A stretch of 64,000 bases of DNA, from the NCBI GenBank assembly GCA_963082975.1, contig OY720345.1, positions 28,466,611 through 28,530,610 on the forward strand, written 5' to 3'. Numbering within the stretch: the stretch's first letter is position 1; each line of letters begins with the position of its first letter. This document shows positions 47,101 to 58,573 of this stretch, one piece after another. The position numbers and the translations under genes were made by a program. The DNA comes from Labia minor. Taxonomy: Eukaryota; Arthropoda; Insecta; Dermaptera; Spongiphoridae. The notes under the pieces were generated by a model. The model was not told where the DNA came from, did not search any database, and worked only from the letters and a program-made list of their open reading frames with translations.

Positions 47101-50100
47101 TTTATAAATATGATTATAGTAGATAAGGATAGTACATTTTTAGTAATAAATTATATTTATTTTAGCCGAAATGATAATGCATGGTATATTCACGAAGTTT
47201 ATAAACCAAATCGTTCTACTGAATTACAATGGAATATTTATGCCTTTTTAATTAATAATCAAATGAAATTAAAAAATTCAATGTCTTTGATTGAAAGACG
47301 AATGAATTTAAAAAATATTAATTTAAAAATACTCTCAAATAATATCCCACCAATGACCATAATACATTATGGATCAAATAATGAAATTATAGAATTTAGC
47401 GGATATTTCGGTGAAATATGCAATGTTTTAAAAGAAATAAATAATTTTCAGTTAATAAAATTTTCATTTAAGATAATTTTAGATATTATTACAATATTTA
47501 TATCAGGAAAAAATATTTTCAGAACAACCTATATTACAGACCCAAAAACGAATTTTGGTGCACTTTTACCAAATGGTAATTGGTCAGGAATATTTGGTTT
47601 CGTTCAACGAGGAGAGGTTGACTTTATAGGGGCATCCGTTACAATGACATCGCTTAGGTCTACGGTTGTAGATTATTTACCTGTTGTAAGCAAACTAGCG
47701 TAAGTATTTATTATTTTTATTTTTAATTTCAAATTAATAGATGTATATTCCAATATTGTTTATGTATTTATTTCTAGTCAAGATTTATTTATTCGTCAAC
47801 CAACAGAAGAAAATATTAATTGGACAGGTTTCTTCCGGCCATTTGAAACAGCCCTGTGGATGACGTTTTTAGCGATGTCTATATTTCTTGGTTTCTTAAT
47901 TAAACTTATAATGAATTTAACAAATCAAAAAGCATCCTTGGATGAGACAATTTTTGTATCATTTAGTGGAATTTTTTTTCAACAAGGTTAAAAAATTAAT
48001 TAATTAATAATTGAAATTTTCGTTCGGTTTAGAAATATTGTCAATACTTAATCGAAATATCTGACAAGGATTATAAAATCGATTTTTAAACGAGTCATAG
48101 TTCATTCGATAGAGTAGGATGAGGGATGAAAATGTGTAAAGGGGTTTGTGTGAATGGGCCCTAGTTTTCGCGAAATTCGCAGTTAAAGTTTCACTTTTCG
48201 CGGTCGTTACTTAATAATAGTTGAAATACAAATGAAAAGTATGAACCCCTTTACACGTTTTCATCCCTCAACCTATTCTATTTAAAAATCCATCCATTTA
48301 AAAATCGATTTTACAATTCTTGCCATCTCCTTGTGAATGTTAATTCTTTCTTTTCTACACTTGTACATTTTTTATGAATTATATTTTAACTTTAATATTA
48401 CAATACTCACCCAATTTCAAGTAAAATTTTATATTTTACAATTTTGAGTCTTTTGGAATTTATCGCCAATTCAGCTAAACTAATTGTTTTGTTTTTTATC
48501 TACATTGTAAGTTGTTTATAATTTTAGCCACTTTCATAAAAACTCAAACAGTATCAAGTAGAACATTACTCTTTACAATCTACGCTCTTGGTCTGTTGGG
48601 ATTTGCAGCCTATTCAGCAAAACTGATCGCTTTCTTAACTTATCATACATTACAAATGCCTTTCAATAGTCCAGAAGGACTTCTAGCGGATGGCTCCTAT
48701 TTAGTTGGCACCCCAGCTGGAACGGCAACCTTCTCAAACTTACAAGTAATAGCATAATTAATATTTTATAGTATTAAACAGCGTTTCTCAGTCTCATTAT
48801 CCAGGTTACCAAAGAAAATTTATGAAAACCATTTTAATAAAATATTTTCACTACTTTTTCTTCTCTTTATGTGTCATGTCCGGTTTTTACCGACCGACGA
48901 TAGTAAGGGAGGTATTGTTTTCACACCAAATTTCACATGTGGAGATCTTTACATATCTCCACGAATCATGCATTTTCTAAACAGAAAAAAGTATTTTTAG
49001 CATGATGTCTGTCCGTCCGTCAGTATAGATGTGTACAGCCTGAACGGCTCAACGGATTTTGATGAAATTTGGTATATTTACTTAATGCATCAGTAGGATG
49101 AATTGATCAACTTTTGGTGCAAATCCGGAAACCGGAAGTGGTAGTATTAGCGATCGACGATAGGAAGGAAAGGGTTATTTTCACACCAAATTTCACATGA
49201 GGAGATTTTTTACATATTATCACGAATCATTCACTTTGTATTGGTTTTATCTTCGAGAAAAATCATCTTTATTAGTTTTTTTCTTAATTTAAAATTATAT
49301 GACGTCATCCAGCCATTCATGACGACACAGCCTGGTCTTACATATATATTATAAATAAAATAAAATTAAAAATATTTATGTTATATTCATATCTGTTTTT
49401 TATTACATTAATAGATATATTAAAATTATTTTAAATTCTTTCTGTAGCTGGAAATTAATTTATTTCAAACTGTCGGTCGGTTCAGACCTGGCCACAGGTC
49501 AACTTATTTTTTTCATTTTCATTTCCACTGTTACATAATTCAATTGTAACAATTTTATTATCATTTACAAACAATATTATTTAAATGTAATAATATATAA
49601 TTATAAAAATAAATAAACCTTTGACAAAAATTACAATAAATTTTAAGAGAAAATTATAAAGTTATTGTAAATAGAAACAAAACAATCCTATAATTTGAAA
49701 AAAAAATCATATCTATAATTTTTGCATATTTCTGTTGTTTTTAATGAGAATAATGCTGCTGTTTTTATTTTAATTAACTTTTCTAATATAGCTACTTAAA
49801 TAGTCAATATTATTTAAGTTATTTCATATACACATCCATTTTATTAAATATATAAGGAGAATGCAAATTTGCATTCTAAAGAGTATTTAGTTACGAGAGA
49901 ATTAAGAGGATCGTGTGTGTGTGGGTGTGTGATGTGAGCATGATATTTGTTCATTTCTGTTTACTTTCCCGCATACTTCGTATAAAAGAAGTATTGGAAT
50001 CGTCAAAAATTTCGACTTCGAGATTTCGATAGATCTTGACGTTTTAGACCTCCCTGAGTCGGAAAATACCATTTTTCGAATTATGTCTGTGTGTGTGTAT

Positions 50101-53100
50101 GTATGAAAGTATGGATGTATGTAATGTTTGTCAGTGAGCGAATTTACTCAGAAACTAACCAAGCTAGGACTTCGAAATTTGGGACACCGATATTATTCAC
50201 AGTTTGTAGATTTCTATCAAAATTTCGTCAAAATCGGTTAACCGGAAGTGGTACTTTACCTACACTAGTTGCGTTTACCTTTCAAGTAAAGTACCAGTTT
50301 GCTTCGAGATATTTGCTTCCTATTTTGTATATAGATTTAAAAATATGAAAAAAATAGAGATACCAAATTTCATCATGATCTGACTACCGGAAGTGACATT
50401 TTACCTATACAAGTAGCGTTAGGTGTAAATTATAAATATATATAATAGTGTTAAACCATTTTACTTTATAATTTAAATTAATTAGTTTGTTTATTTTTAT
50501 TGTTGTTAAAACATAATAATAATAACCTAATTACCTATTTAAAGGCCGGTCCAGACGCTCCGTTTTGCACAACGTTTTGTCTCCGCAGTTCAAGACGTTG
50601 CAGACAAAACGTTGCGTGTGGACCGGAAAACTGCGCAGTTTTGAGTCCGTCGGGAGGACTGCACAGTTGCAGCGATAACTGAGCTCGTGAGCTCTGAAAA
50701 CCGTGACCTGCGCAGACATGTCGTTGCGTGTGGACACTTACTCCGTTTTCCAATCCGTTTTGTTCCTCAGTTTTCTCTAATCATGATCTCTAAACTGACC
50801 GTAAAAATAAAGATATATATTTGATAGTTTTTCACATTATTAAAAATTGTATAAAACTGCTATATATAGAATTTCAGCTTGATTGAATCGCTGAAAGTAC
50901 CGAAATTAATTTTTTAACACTGCAAATCACGCGCCAATAACAAAGAGCCAAATATGCGCTGGTTTAATAAATATCATTTATTAATTTTAATTTAAATATA
51001 ATATATATTATTTAATTCAATTCAAATTGCGAGGTAGTCCAGTGGAGACACTCCATCTTATTTTTTTTATAAATGTGAGTTTTCTACTTTATTTATTTAT
51101 TTATTCTTTAGTGGATATAACATAAATATTATTAATTTTATTTTATTTAAAACTAGCTGCTCAGAGCGCCGAATAATAATAAATAATTAATTTTACCTTT
51201 ACAATTAAATAAAAATCAATCTTTTTCTAACAATTTTTAAATTTAATATTTTATTCATAAACATCTAAAAAGGTATACACCTAGTTTTTTCTCACAGAAA
51301 ATATTAAAATACTTCTTTAAGTATTTGCACAATAAATAAATTATTTATTTAACGTTATTAAGTTATCACTAATTTATTTTTTAAAACTTTTGTAGTTTTT
51401 GTTATAATTATTATATGGATTTTCATTTAAAGACCACATTATTTGTAAATATTATAATTATTTATTAAATTAAAATAATAATTGTACAATGTTTCGATTG
51501 CTTATTCTCCAATCGTTCTCAAGTACTGTATTTCACATTTAACATTTCCATATGTAAAAGGGAACAACGGACAAAATAGCGTTAAATTTGACGAAGCATA
51601 ATCAGGTTAACATTTAAATCATACAGACAAATATCCTCTCTTACCTCAAATATAAAAGATAGAATAAAAATGAAAATAAGGAGTATATAAGGTAATTTGT
51701 GAATGTGATAAAGTATACATTGGTGAAACCAGTAGAAAGATCTCGACAAGAATGTCTGAGAATGTTTCGCCAATCATTAGGTTCGTCACGTAATTCACGC
51801 AATAATCTTATATGGGAAAAGTCCCACATTTTTAAAAGCCATTTCCGCGACCATTTTGAACGAACAGTTCCTCTGATGTGTTCCAATCTTTTTTTTTTTA
51901 CAATACAGCAGGCGAAAATTGACCACAGGAGAACCTCCTCCATGGCGATATCACACAAAACTGAGCGGAAAATACAAGACTGCACCGTCAAGACTGTACC
52001 GTCTGGACGCTCAAAGTTGCAACGATTTCATTCCGTCTTAAAACTGCGCGGATTTAAAACGTTGTTCAAAACGGAGCGTCTGGACCGGCCTTAATAATAT
52101 ATGCGGGAAAGTCTAGGGGAGGACACTCCCGCTTTTTTCTAGTGGGCACCCACCGAGGTCTTTTATGGTGTTATTTTTTTATCTTTTTATTGAGATGTTG
52201 AACTCTGATCAAAAAATTCAATATTAATTGTTTGCGGTTTTCAATGGTTAATAAAAATAAATATTAAAAGCAACATAAGCACACATATTAGAATTATTAA
52301 TAGACTATAATGGTGATATTCAGAATCCAAATGTAAAAGAAAATAAGCCTCAATTATATACTATTTATCACAATATTTTGTCGTAACCAATGTTACTGCT
52401 AAAGATTAACAAGTGATCATTGTGAGCATATTCTTTCTCCAACAATTTCAAATATTTGACAACATTATATGTTACATGAATTTGTCTTCAGTAAATTTAC
52501 AATTATTTTACAATATTTTTATATAATAAAATTTTAATTTATAAAATTTTATTATTTATTCATTAAGAAAATTTCTTAATACGGGTAGATGAAAATAAAT
52601 GAGTGAACCACGAACAAATTTCTTCAGAGGAATGACGGTTGAGAAACACTGGTTTGAAACGTCTATGAGAGAGAAATAGTAATCACTTGATCTCAAAGCT
52701 CTCCTACTCTGAATGACAATGTGCATTTTGTTTTAAATTCTATAAAACTTTTTCATTTGTTTTCTAAATACTTTTTTTTCATCTTTGTTTTTAATTTCTA
52801 TTGATTAAGCAATGTTCGTACATCATTTCTTTTCGAATTACCTAAATTTCTATGAAAAAGTAAAACAAAATAATTTTTGTTTTTTAGAAAGCTAAAAGAG
52901 GTGTTTTAAAATCTCTTTACCAAGCTGGTATAGCCAAAGACCCGAATAACGCCCCACCGGATATCCAATCAGCATTTCAAAGGGCATGTACTCATCGTTA
53001 TTCAGCAATTGGTTATCGAATTTTATTAGATCCGACATTACTCTCCTGCAGACTTGTACGATTAAAAAAACCTTTGCTGTTGAATCCTTGGACGTTATCC

Positions 53101-53541
53101 ATGCCTCGAAATTCGGAGTATAAATTTTTATTTAAAAATATGTAATTAACTATATATATTCTTATTTTAATCTAAACTTCTCATTTAATGATAATAATAA
53201 ATAACATTAAAAATTTATTTTTAATTGTAATTTTAAATTGATTCTATAATTTCAGGATTTTAAAATTGAAAGAGAACGGTGTGATTCGTTTAATAATGGA
53301 GAGAACAATGCCGATTATGATTTCACCATTGAATGGAGGGGCGCGTGCTGCATATGCGGCCTCCAAAGCAGCTGGAATTAAAAACCCTTTTAATCCAATC
53401 ACTCTTACGAATATTATTTCTATTTTTTTAATTTATTTAATAGGCTTAGTTATTTCGATTTTAATTTTTCTTTCTGAATTTCTATCTATTTGTATAAGTC
53501 TTAAGAATAATTTTAAAGATATCAATCATAATATTATCTGA
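44200..53541 (+). CDS. Ionotropic receptor IR2 (622 aa, nine exons)
   Basis: Tandem paralogue of IR1 with identical intron phases. Exons: 44200-44341, 46720-46889, 46956-47083, 47166-47450, 47523-47699, 47778-47986, 48528-48745, 52888-53141 and 53256-53541 (1869 nt, open). Start 44200 was chosen because MKILIIILIIILSLSNSYQA makes a signal peptide; in-frame ATGs at 44140 and 44161 add a polar leader. S1 has the Arg in TSLRSTVVDYLPV; M1, pore FVSFSGIFFQQ, M3 AAYSAKLIAFLT and M4 are as in IR1. Exon 4 uses a GTTAAT donor one base upstream of the paralogues' position, keeping phase; the 72-nt intron 4 has no stop and is a multiple of three. Intron 6 holds a MITE and an exon-7 relic; intron 7 (4.1 kb) a nested hAT-like insertion. 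Confidence 0.9.
45779..45846. mobile_element. 68-bp TTAA mini-MITE, copy 2
   Basis: TTAA at each end, CACGTCCCCGCCGG on the left and CCGGCGGGACATG on the right. Same family as 17966-18055. Confidence 0.65.
45906..46152 (+). mobile_element. mariner deletion derivative (247 bp)
   Basis: TA-flanked. The inverted ends are CGAGGGTGGTCTGAAAAGTT ... AAAAACGATGTTTT and their inverse; the right end has 8 extra bases (CTGGTATA). Inside, 46015-46085 reads ERVRNILQNHLNMES, matching the mariner transposase region before the first catalytic Asp. It is therefore an internally deleted mariner, not an unrelated MITE. Confidence 0.88.
48065..48322. mobile_element. Fold-back MITE in IR2 intron 6
   Basis: Long inverted arms: CAAGGATTATAAAATCGATT against the inverse of AATCGATTTTACAATTCTTG, then GAGGGATGAAAATGTGTAAA against TTTACACGTTTTCATCCCTC. 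The centre contains CGCGAAATTCGC. Non-coding. Confidence 0.75.
48405..48505 (+). pseudogene. Decayed duplicate of IR exon 7 (M3 region)
   Basis: Just upstream of real exon 7 of IR2, the plus strand reads PISSKILYFTILSLLEFIAN then SAKLIVLFF. Exon 7 of IR1 reads SISSRTLYFTIYTLGLLGFA then AYSAKLIAFLT. The order and SISS(R/K)xLYFTI plus SAKLI matches are clear, with indels and no acceptor of its own. It is a relic of a third copy of this exon, left by partial duplication or unequal exchange between IR paralogues. Confidence 0.78.
48889..49506 (+). repeat. Repeat A, copy 5 (near full length)
   Basis: From ACCGACCGACGATAGTAAGG to GCCACAGGTCAACTTAT, about 618 bp. With the reverse copy at 22964 it is one of the two best copies for a consensus. 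Confidence 0.9.
49900..50440 (+). repeat. Repeat D block (GGAAGTGG-type interspersed sequence)
   Basis: Contains GTGTGTATGTATG, ATCAAAATTTCGTCAAAATC, GGTTAACCGGAAGTGGTACT, then a second CTACCGGAAGTGACATTTTA. It shares phrasing with families A and B (AAATTTGGTA, CCGGAAGTGG) but not their ends. No coding content. A shorter related phrase is at 57485-57560. Confidence 0.5.
50797..51050 (+). repeat. Repeat B, copy 5 (3' half)
   Basis: Starts at GACCGTAAAAATAAAGATAT and ends GAGGTAGTCCAGTGGAGACA. Lies inside the TTAA element. Confidence 0.85.
51689..51790 (+). pseudogene. GIY-YIG nuclease relic (Penelope-like)
   Basis: Reads KVICECDKVYIGETSRKIST then RMSENV. The (C)xC(D/G)xxYIGET(S/G)RxxxxR pattern is the start of the GIY-YIG endonuclease domain of Penelope-like retroelements. 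Only about 30 residues remain, and no reverse transcriptase is nearby. Confidence 0.6.
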
Positions 53542-55135
53542 TCTAATTAATTTTATTCGATGATATGAAAAAAATTGCACTTTGAATAGGTTATAAAATT
53601 CTATACATACTAACTAAAGAATACATGTATCATTATTATTATTTTCTATAAATTTCTAGATAGAAGGCACAAAGCAAAACTAATTGTAATTTTTGATAAA
53701 AACATAATATATTTACAAAACTTGGTTATAGAAACCATTTTTGAACTTTTTATGACATTCTCTGATAAGAAGTATTAGCTGTCTTTCTTATGAAAAATAT
53801 CTAATGTAGATGTTTCCTCCTTTGTTAATTTTGAAATTTACAATATATTTGCCTTGAGAGATTCTGGCGCTCTTGGACATTTGCGCCCTTGGCAATTTTT
53901 CATATTCCAGAACTTAATTACATCTCTGATTTTAAATTTAAATTGATTTTAAATAGACATAATTTCACTCAATGAACATCAATTTTGTTTAATTATAGAA
54001 TATCAGTCATTTTCTTGGTTATCTCACTCGAATGAAATTATTTGTGTTTTTTGACAGAAATATAATCATGTTAATTGACCATTATTTTTTGACTATTTTA
54101 AATTTCCCTTAGTAGACAATTTTTATAGATTATATTTTTAAAGTGATGTTAGCAAATTTGTTTGTTTGCATTTACTGTTTAAATTATATAGCTACTTCTC
54201 AATTATATTAATATATAAATTCAATCCCTTTATTTAGTGAGTCTCCTTCAATTCAATTTACTCTCATGGTAAAAATAAAATTAAACAAATATAAATAAAA
54301 TTATTTAATATTTACATAATATATATTTACTATAATAATAATAATAATAATAATAATAAATTAAAAGTTATTTTGTGTCCTATACCAGTGAAATAAAAAT
54401 ATGAACCTAAGAGAGATAATCCACTTAACCAATTCACTTGATATAGATAAAAAAAACAATTAAAATTAAAATAAAACATTTTAGATATTTAGTTTGCTTT
54501 GAAGAATCAATTTCAGATTGAAAGTTGTTAGGTAATTAATAATTATTTTAATATTCTCTTTAGTTTTTAATATTATTAAAGATGAATAATTATTAATAAT
54601 AAATAATGTATTTTTTGTAAAATTCATATTTTGATTTTTAATGATAAAGATCAATTTGGTTGAATTATAGAATGTTTTTTTCAGACATTTTCTTGGTTAT
54701 CTTACTCGAATGAAATTATTTGTGTTTTTTGACACAAATAAAATCATGTTAATTAACTATTATCTTTTGACTAATTTAGATTTCCTTCAGTAGACTATTG
54801 TTATAGATTACATTTTTATTCCAATGTTATCCAGTTTGTTTGTTTCCATTTACTGTTTAAATTATATAGCTGCATGTCAATTACATACATTATTACATAA
54901 ATTCAATTACTTTATTTAATTGCTGATTATTTAATATATTTTCAATTATTCTAATACTTATATTTAAACTTCTTATAAGCTCTGTGGTTCTTCTCTTCTT
55001 TAGTAAAATAATATATATGTATATAATATATAAACAATCACTATTTATAAAAATAATATTTCAATAAATAAATAACATGGTTAACTAATAATATATATAT
55101 ATAGGTAAATTTTTATATAGGTTTATATCTTTTTA
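53542..55135. other. Spacer between IR2 and IR3 with a 260-bp duplication
   Basis: About 53995-54240 and 54680-54925 are diverged direct copies (shared TTTTCTTGGTTATCT, TCGAATGAAATTATTTGTGT, CATTTACTGTTTAAATTATA). An (AAT)n run lies at 54336-54360. No gene is recognised. Confidence 0.65.
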
Positions 55136-55396
55136 ACCGACCGACGATAGTAAGAGAGGTATTGTTTTCACTTCAAACTTCAGATGTGGAGATTTTTATA
55201 TATCTCAACGGATCATGCATTTTGTTAACAGAAAAAAGTAGTTTTAGCATGATGTCTGTCCGTCCGTTCGTTGTGTGTCCGTATAGACGTGCATAGCTCG
55301 AACAACGGATTTTGATAAAATTTGGTATATTTACTTAATGCATCAGTAGCATGAATTCATCAACTTTTGGTGTATATCCGAAAACCGGAAGTGGTA
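55136..55396 (+). repeat. Repeat A, copy 6 (5' half only)
   Basis: Begins ACCGACCGACGATAGTAAGA and stops after AAAACCGGAAGTGGTAAAGT. A 3' scrap of the family (GTCGGTTGGTTCTG ... GGCCGCAG) occurs at 58193-58222. Confidence 0.85.
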
Positions 55397-55621
55397 AAGT
55401 ATTAATTTTATATTCATTGTCTCAAAATATTTCACTTAAAATATAGTAGTAATTAATAATTTATTAATTAAACTAAAAATAAAAACTAAGATAATATAAT
55501 TTAGTCATTTTAATTTAAGTTTTAAAAATATTTTTTTTCATATTTTATATATACGAGGTATGTTCGAAAAGTAAGGTGACTTTGAATTTTTAAGAAAAAA
55601 TATTTATTTATTTATCAATAT

Positions 55622-56200
55622 TTATGTTGTCCCCTTGAAAGTAATCCCCCTAAGATACAATACACTTATGCCAACGGTTTTTCCAATCCTCAAAACACTT
55701 CTCATAAACACTTTTCGGTATAGCCTTGAGCTCTTCCAGCGATGTCTGTTGTTTATCTCCTCAATCGTTACAAATCTCCATCCTTTCATAGGTCTCTTTA
55801 GTTTTGGGAACAAGAAAAAGTCACATGGGACCAAATCCGGTGAATATGGTGTCAGAGGCATGATTGTGGTGTTGTTTTTGGCCAAAAAATCTCTCACAAG
55901 CAAAGATGAGTGAGCAGGGGCATTATCGTGACGTTTTCTTCGTATTGCTTCTCGCAAATGGCTCATAACTTCAAGATAATACTGTTTACTGACCGTACGA
56001 CCATATGGTAAGAACTGATGCACCCCGCCATGGTAATCGAAGAAAACAGTGAGCAAAAGCGTCCAGTGCGAGGCTCGTCATTGGCATCTTCCCGGTCATC
56101 TTGGAAGAGTTTGTACCAATTGTAAACATTTTTGAAGTGAAAACTTCTTTAGCGGCGTTGAGCACTTTTGCGGGATGGGGAAAAAATATAGATTTCGCGT
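55622..56200 (-). pseudogene. mariner transposase, main part
   Basis: Minus strand: SKNVYNWYKLFQDDREDAND near 56140, then a jump to VFFDYHGGVHQFLPYGRTVS, YYLEVMSHLREAIRRKR, HDNAPAHSSLLVRDFLAKNN and YSPDLVPCDFFLFPKLKRPM. The second and third catalytic Asp are present (DNAPAH, PCDFF), but the first block (TGDETW) is deleted. The N-terminal start (MDQKICIKFYVKNKIKSSET) lies apart at 57936-57832. Several frame slips near the C-terminus. It is dead but relatively young. Confidence 0.88.
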
Positions 56201-56568
56201 GAGATGCCAAAACGACACCGACCCGACCGATATACGCATGCGCAATACGCCAGAATGTTAGACACTAACCTTCTGATACATTCTTTACAAAATTTTACAT
56301 ATTTGCCATATTAAATATTATTATTTATATTTACATTAATAATCAGTATTACTAAATTATGTATATATAAAATAAAATATTTTAATATATTATTATGTGT
56401 TAAATTATATTAAATTAATTTCTAATATATTTATATAATTTAAAATTAATTTCAGAATATATATATATATATATATATTAAATTATATACTATATATAAT
56501 ATATTATATAATATATATTTTAATAAATTAATTTTTAAATATGTGTGTGTGTGTGTGTGTGTGTGACC

Positions 56569-57068
56569 GTAAAAATAAAGATATATGTTTGATAATTTTT
56601 CACATGATTAATAATTGTATAAAACTGCTATATATAGAATTTCAGCCTGATAGAATCGCTGAAAGTACCAGAATTAATTTTTTTACACTGGAAATCTCAC
56701 GCGCCAACACGTGATGTGGTGCCATCAACAAAGAGCCAAACACTCCACTATCCACTCGACTATCTCGCAAATTTGAATTTGATTAAATAATATTTATTAA
56801 TTTAAATTAAATTATAATTTAATAAATATTATTTATAACATCAAAAACATCAAAATCTCAACATCGAAAATTGAATTGCTGAAAGTACCAGAATTAATTT
56901 TTTAACACTGGAAATCTCACGCGCCAACACGTGACGTGGTGCCATCAAAAGAGAGCCAAACTTTCGCTGGTTTAATAAATATTATTTATTAATTTTAATT
57001 TATAATTGAATTAATTTAATTTAATTTAAATTAATATATGTTATTTAATCCAATTCAAATTTGCGAGA
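56569..57068. repeat. Repeat B, copies 6 and 7 (partial) with a (GT)n run
   Basis: 56569-56780 starts at ACCGTAAAAATAAAGATATA after a (GT)n run at 56541-56565. 56870-57068 repeats the AAGTACCAGAATTAATTTTT ... GCGCCAACACGTGACGTGGT part. Both lie inside the mariner at 55554-58141. Confidence 0.8.
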
Positions 57069-57576
57069 TATGCTGAATATGCTTTTAAATAAAAAAAATT
57101 TTCAAGAAAGTAATTGGAATTATTAATATTAAGAATCAATAAATAAATTTATTAAATATACATTTAAACATGTAAATTAATCTATATATAAATTTAATAA
57201 ATATTCAAACAATAATTGAAACAATATAAATAACACGATTCAATATTTTACTTACATTGTGATTTATATTTTTATTTTTATTACAACTATTATTATGGGT
57301 ATGTTATTTTTGGCAGTTTAAAAAAAATTAAAAATATTAATAAAATTTATCAAAATAATAATTTGAAAAGATTTCCAATTATTTTTATTTATTTATTGTA
57401 AATTTTTCAATGTAACCATGGTAACCATAAATAGACTTTTACCAAAATATTACTATTTAAATTAATTTTGGATAAATTAATTTTGGATTTAACTACACTA
57501 AAACCTTCCCTGGGACGCCCACAACAATCCCTGAAAGTTTCATCGCAATCGGACGGGTAGTTTTTGAGTATTTGAC

Positions 57577-57716
57577 AGACACACACACACAGACAGACAG
57601 ACAGACAGACATATATATATATATTCATACACATCGTATTTTTAATATTTTTGTAATAATAATCAGTTTGCTGAAAAAAATAATTATGAATTTTATATAT
57701 ATATATATATATATAT
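57577..57716. repeat. Microsatellite cluster (CA)n, (CAGA)n, (TA)n
   Basis: CACACACACACAGACAGACA followed by TA runs at 57610-57622 and 57694-57716. This creates long but meaningless repeated-codon frames on both strands. Confidence 0.9.
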
Positions 57717-58573
57717 ACGTATATAAATTTCATTTTTCTAGTGAAGCTGGTGCGCATTCCGTCTGCTTTCAAATTTCTTACGCACAAGTTTTCACTTCTG
57801 TCGGCCAGTCCCACGACTGCCAATTCGACTTTTTACTCAGAACAGTTTCACCGTATGCCACTATCAACATTTCAAGTGTTTCGGAGGACTTTATTTTATT
57901 TTTTACATAAAATTTGATGCAAATCTTTTGATCCATATTTTTCGATAGAAATAAATCGCCGAGCACGCAAAACACCTATAACCTTTACGCCTCTCACAAC
58001 CAAACAAAAATTGCTATACACTTGAAACTTGGTATAGATGTTCGAGAAGAGTGTACCAACATAATAAAACAAAAAATCGATAATCCAAAGTACGTTGCCC
58101 GCGAATTTTGAAAAGTCACCTTACTTTTCGAACACACCTCGTATATAATGTATTAATATTAATTATTATAATGTATTAATTTATTTCATATCGTCGGTTG
58201 GTTCTGTGCCTGGCCGCAGCTCATATTTTTAAATTTTGTAATCTCCATCATTAAAATTTTAAATAATTTTTTTTATTATTTTCCAACTTGAATAGTGAGT
58301 GTCCTTCACTTATCATTTTTAATTAATAAATCACATGTTTAAACAAATTTAAACAAATAAATCATACAAACCCATTGACATTAGATTATAAATATCTCAA
58401 ATTGAAAATAATCAATACCTACTATAATTTGGATTATAAATTTGAAAATAATACTTAATTGAGTGAAAAATAAATATTTTTTTTTACATTTTAAAATGAT
58501 AGAAAAAATCAATTTTTATTATAATTATTCAGTCTTTTTTTTAATCCATATCCTCATTATTTCTCGATCGTTC

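Larger units (their letters stand above)
50543..52090. mobile_element. TTAA-flanked non-autonomous transposon
   Basis: TTAA at 50539-50542 and 52091-52094. The ends are GGCCGGTCCAGACGCTCCGT and the inverse CGGAGCGTCTGGACCGGCC, followed by several secondary inverted GC-rich motifs (CGTTGCGTGTGGACCGG, GAGCTCGTGAGCTC). It contains a repeat B fragment and a GIY-YIG relic. TTAA suggests a piggyBac- or Kolobok-type transposase (inference). A solo end lies at 8171-8228. Confidence 0.8.
48779..52651. mobile_element. Large hAT-like insertion in IR2 intron 7
   Basis: The left end CAGCGTTTCTCAGTCTC is inverted, imperfectly, at the right end GACGGTTGAGAAACACTG. The flanks GTATTAAA and GTTTGAAA share 6 of 8 bases. 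The interior holds repeat A copy 5, a repeat D block and the TTAA element with a B fragment inside, so it grew by nesting. No hAT transposase is seen. The boundaries are less certain than for 7668-8415. Confidence 0.55.
55554..58141 (-). mobile_element. mariner with a ~1.6-kb insertion
   Basis: TA-flanked. The left end CGAGGTATGTTCGAAAAGTA and the inverted right end TACTTTTCGAACACACCTCG are clear. The 5' leader (58100-57940) and the first ~35 codons lie at the right, the rest of the transposase at 56200-55622. Between them sit two repeat B fragments, GT/CA/TA microsatellites and unrecognised sequence. Same family as the mariner at 10542-14557. Confidence 0.88.

Noticed and set aside
46975-47703. 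A single 242-codon gene
   Set aside because: The frame begins out of phase in IR2 exon 3 and reads through short introns. Exon phases and the paralogues show it is part of the spliced IR2.
57407-57910. Overlapping 112-138-codon frames on both strands
   Set aside because: They run through TA, CA and CAGA microsatellites inside an interrupted mariner; the repeated Tyr-Ile and Cys-Val codons are simple-sequence effects.
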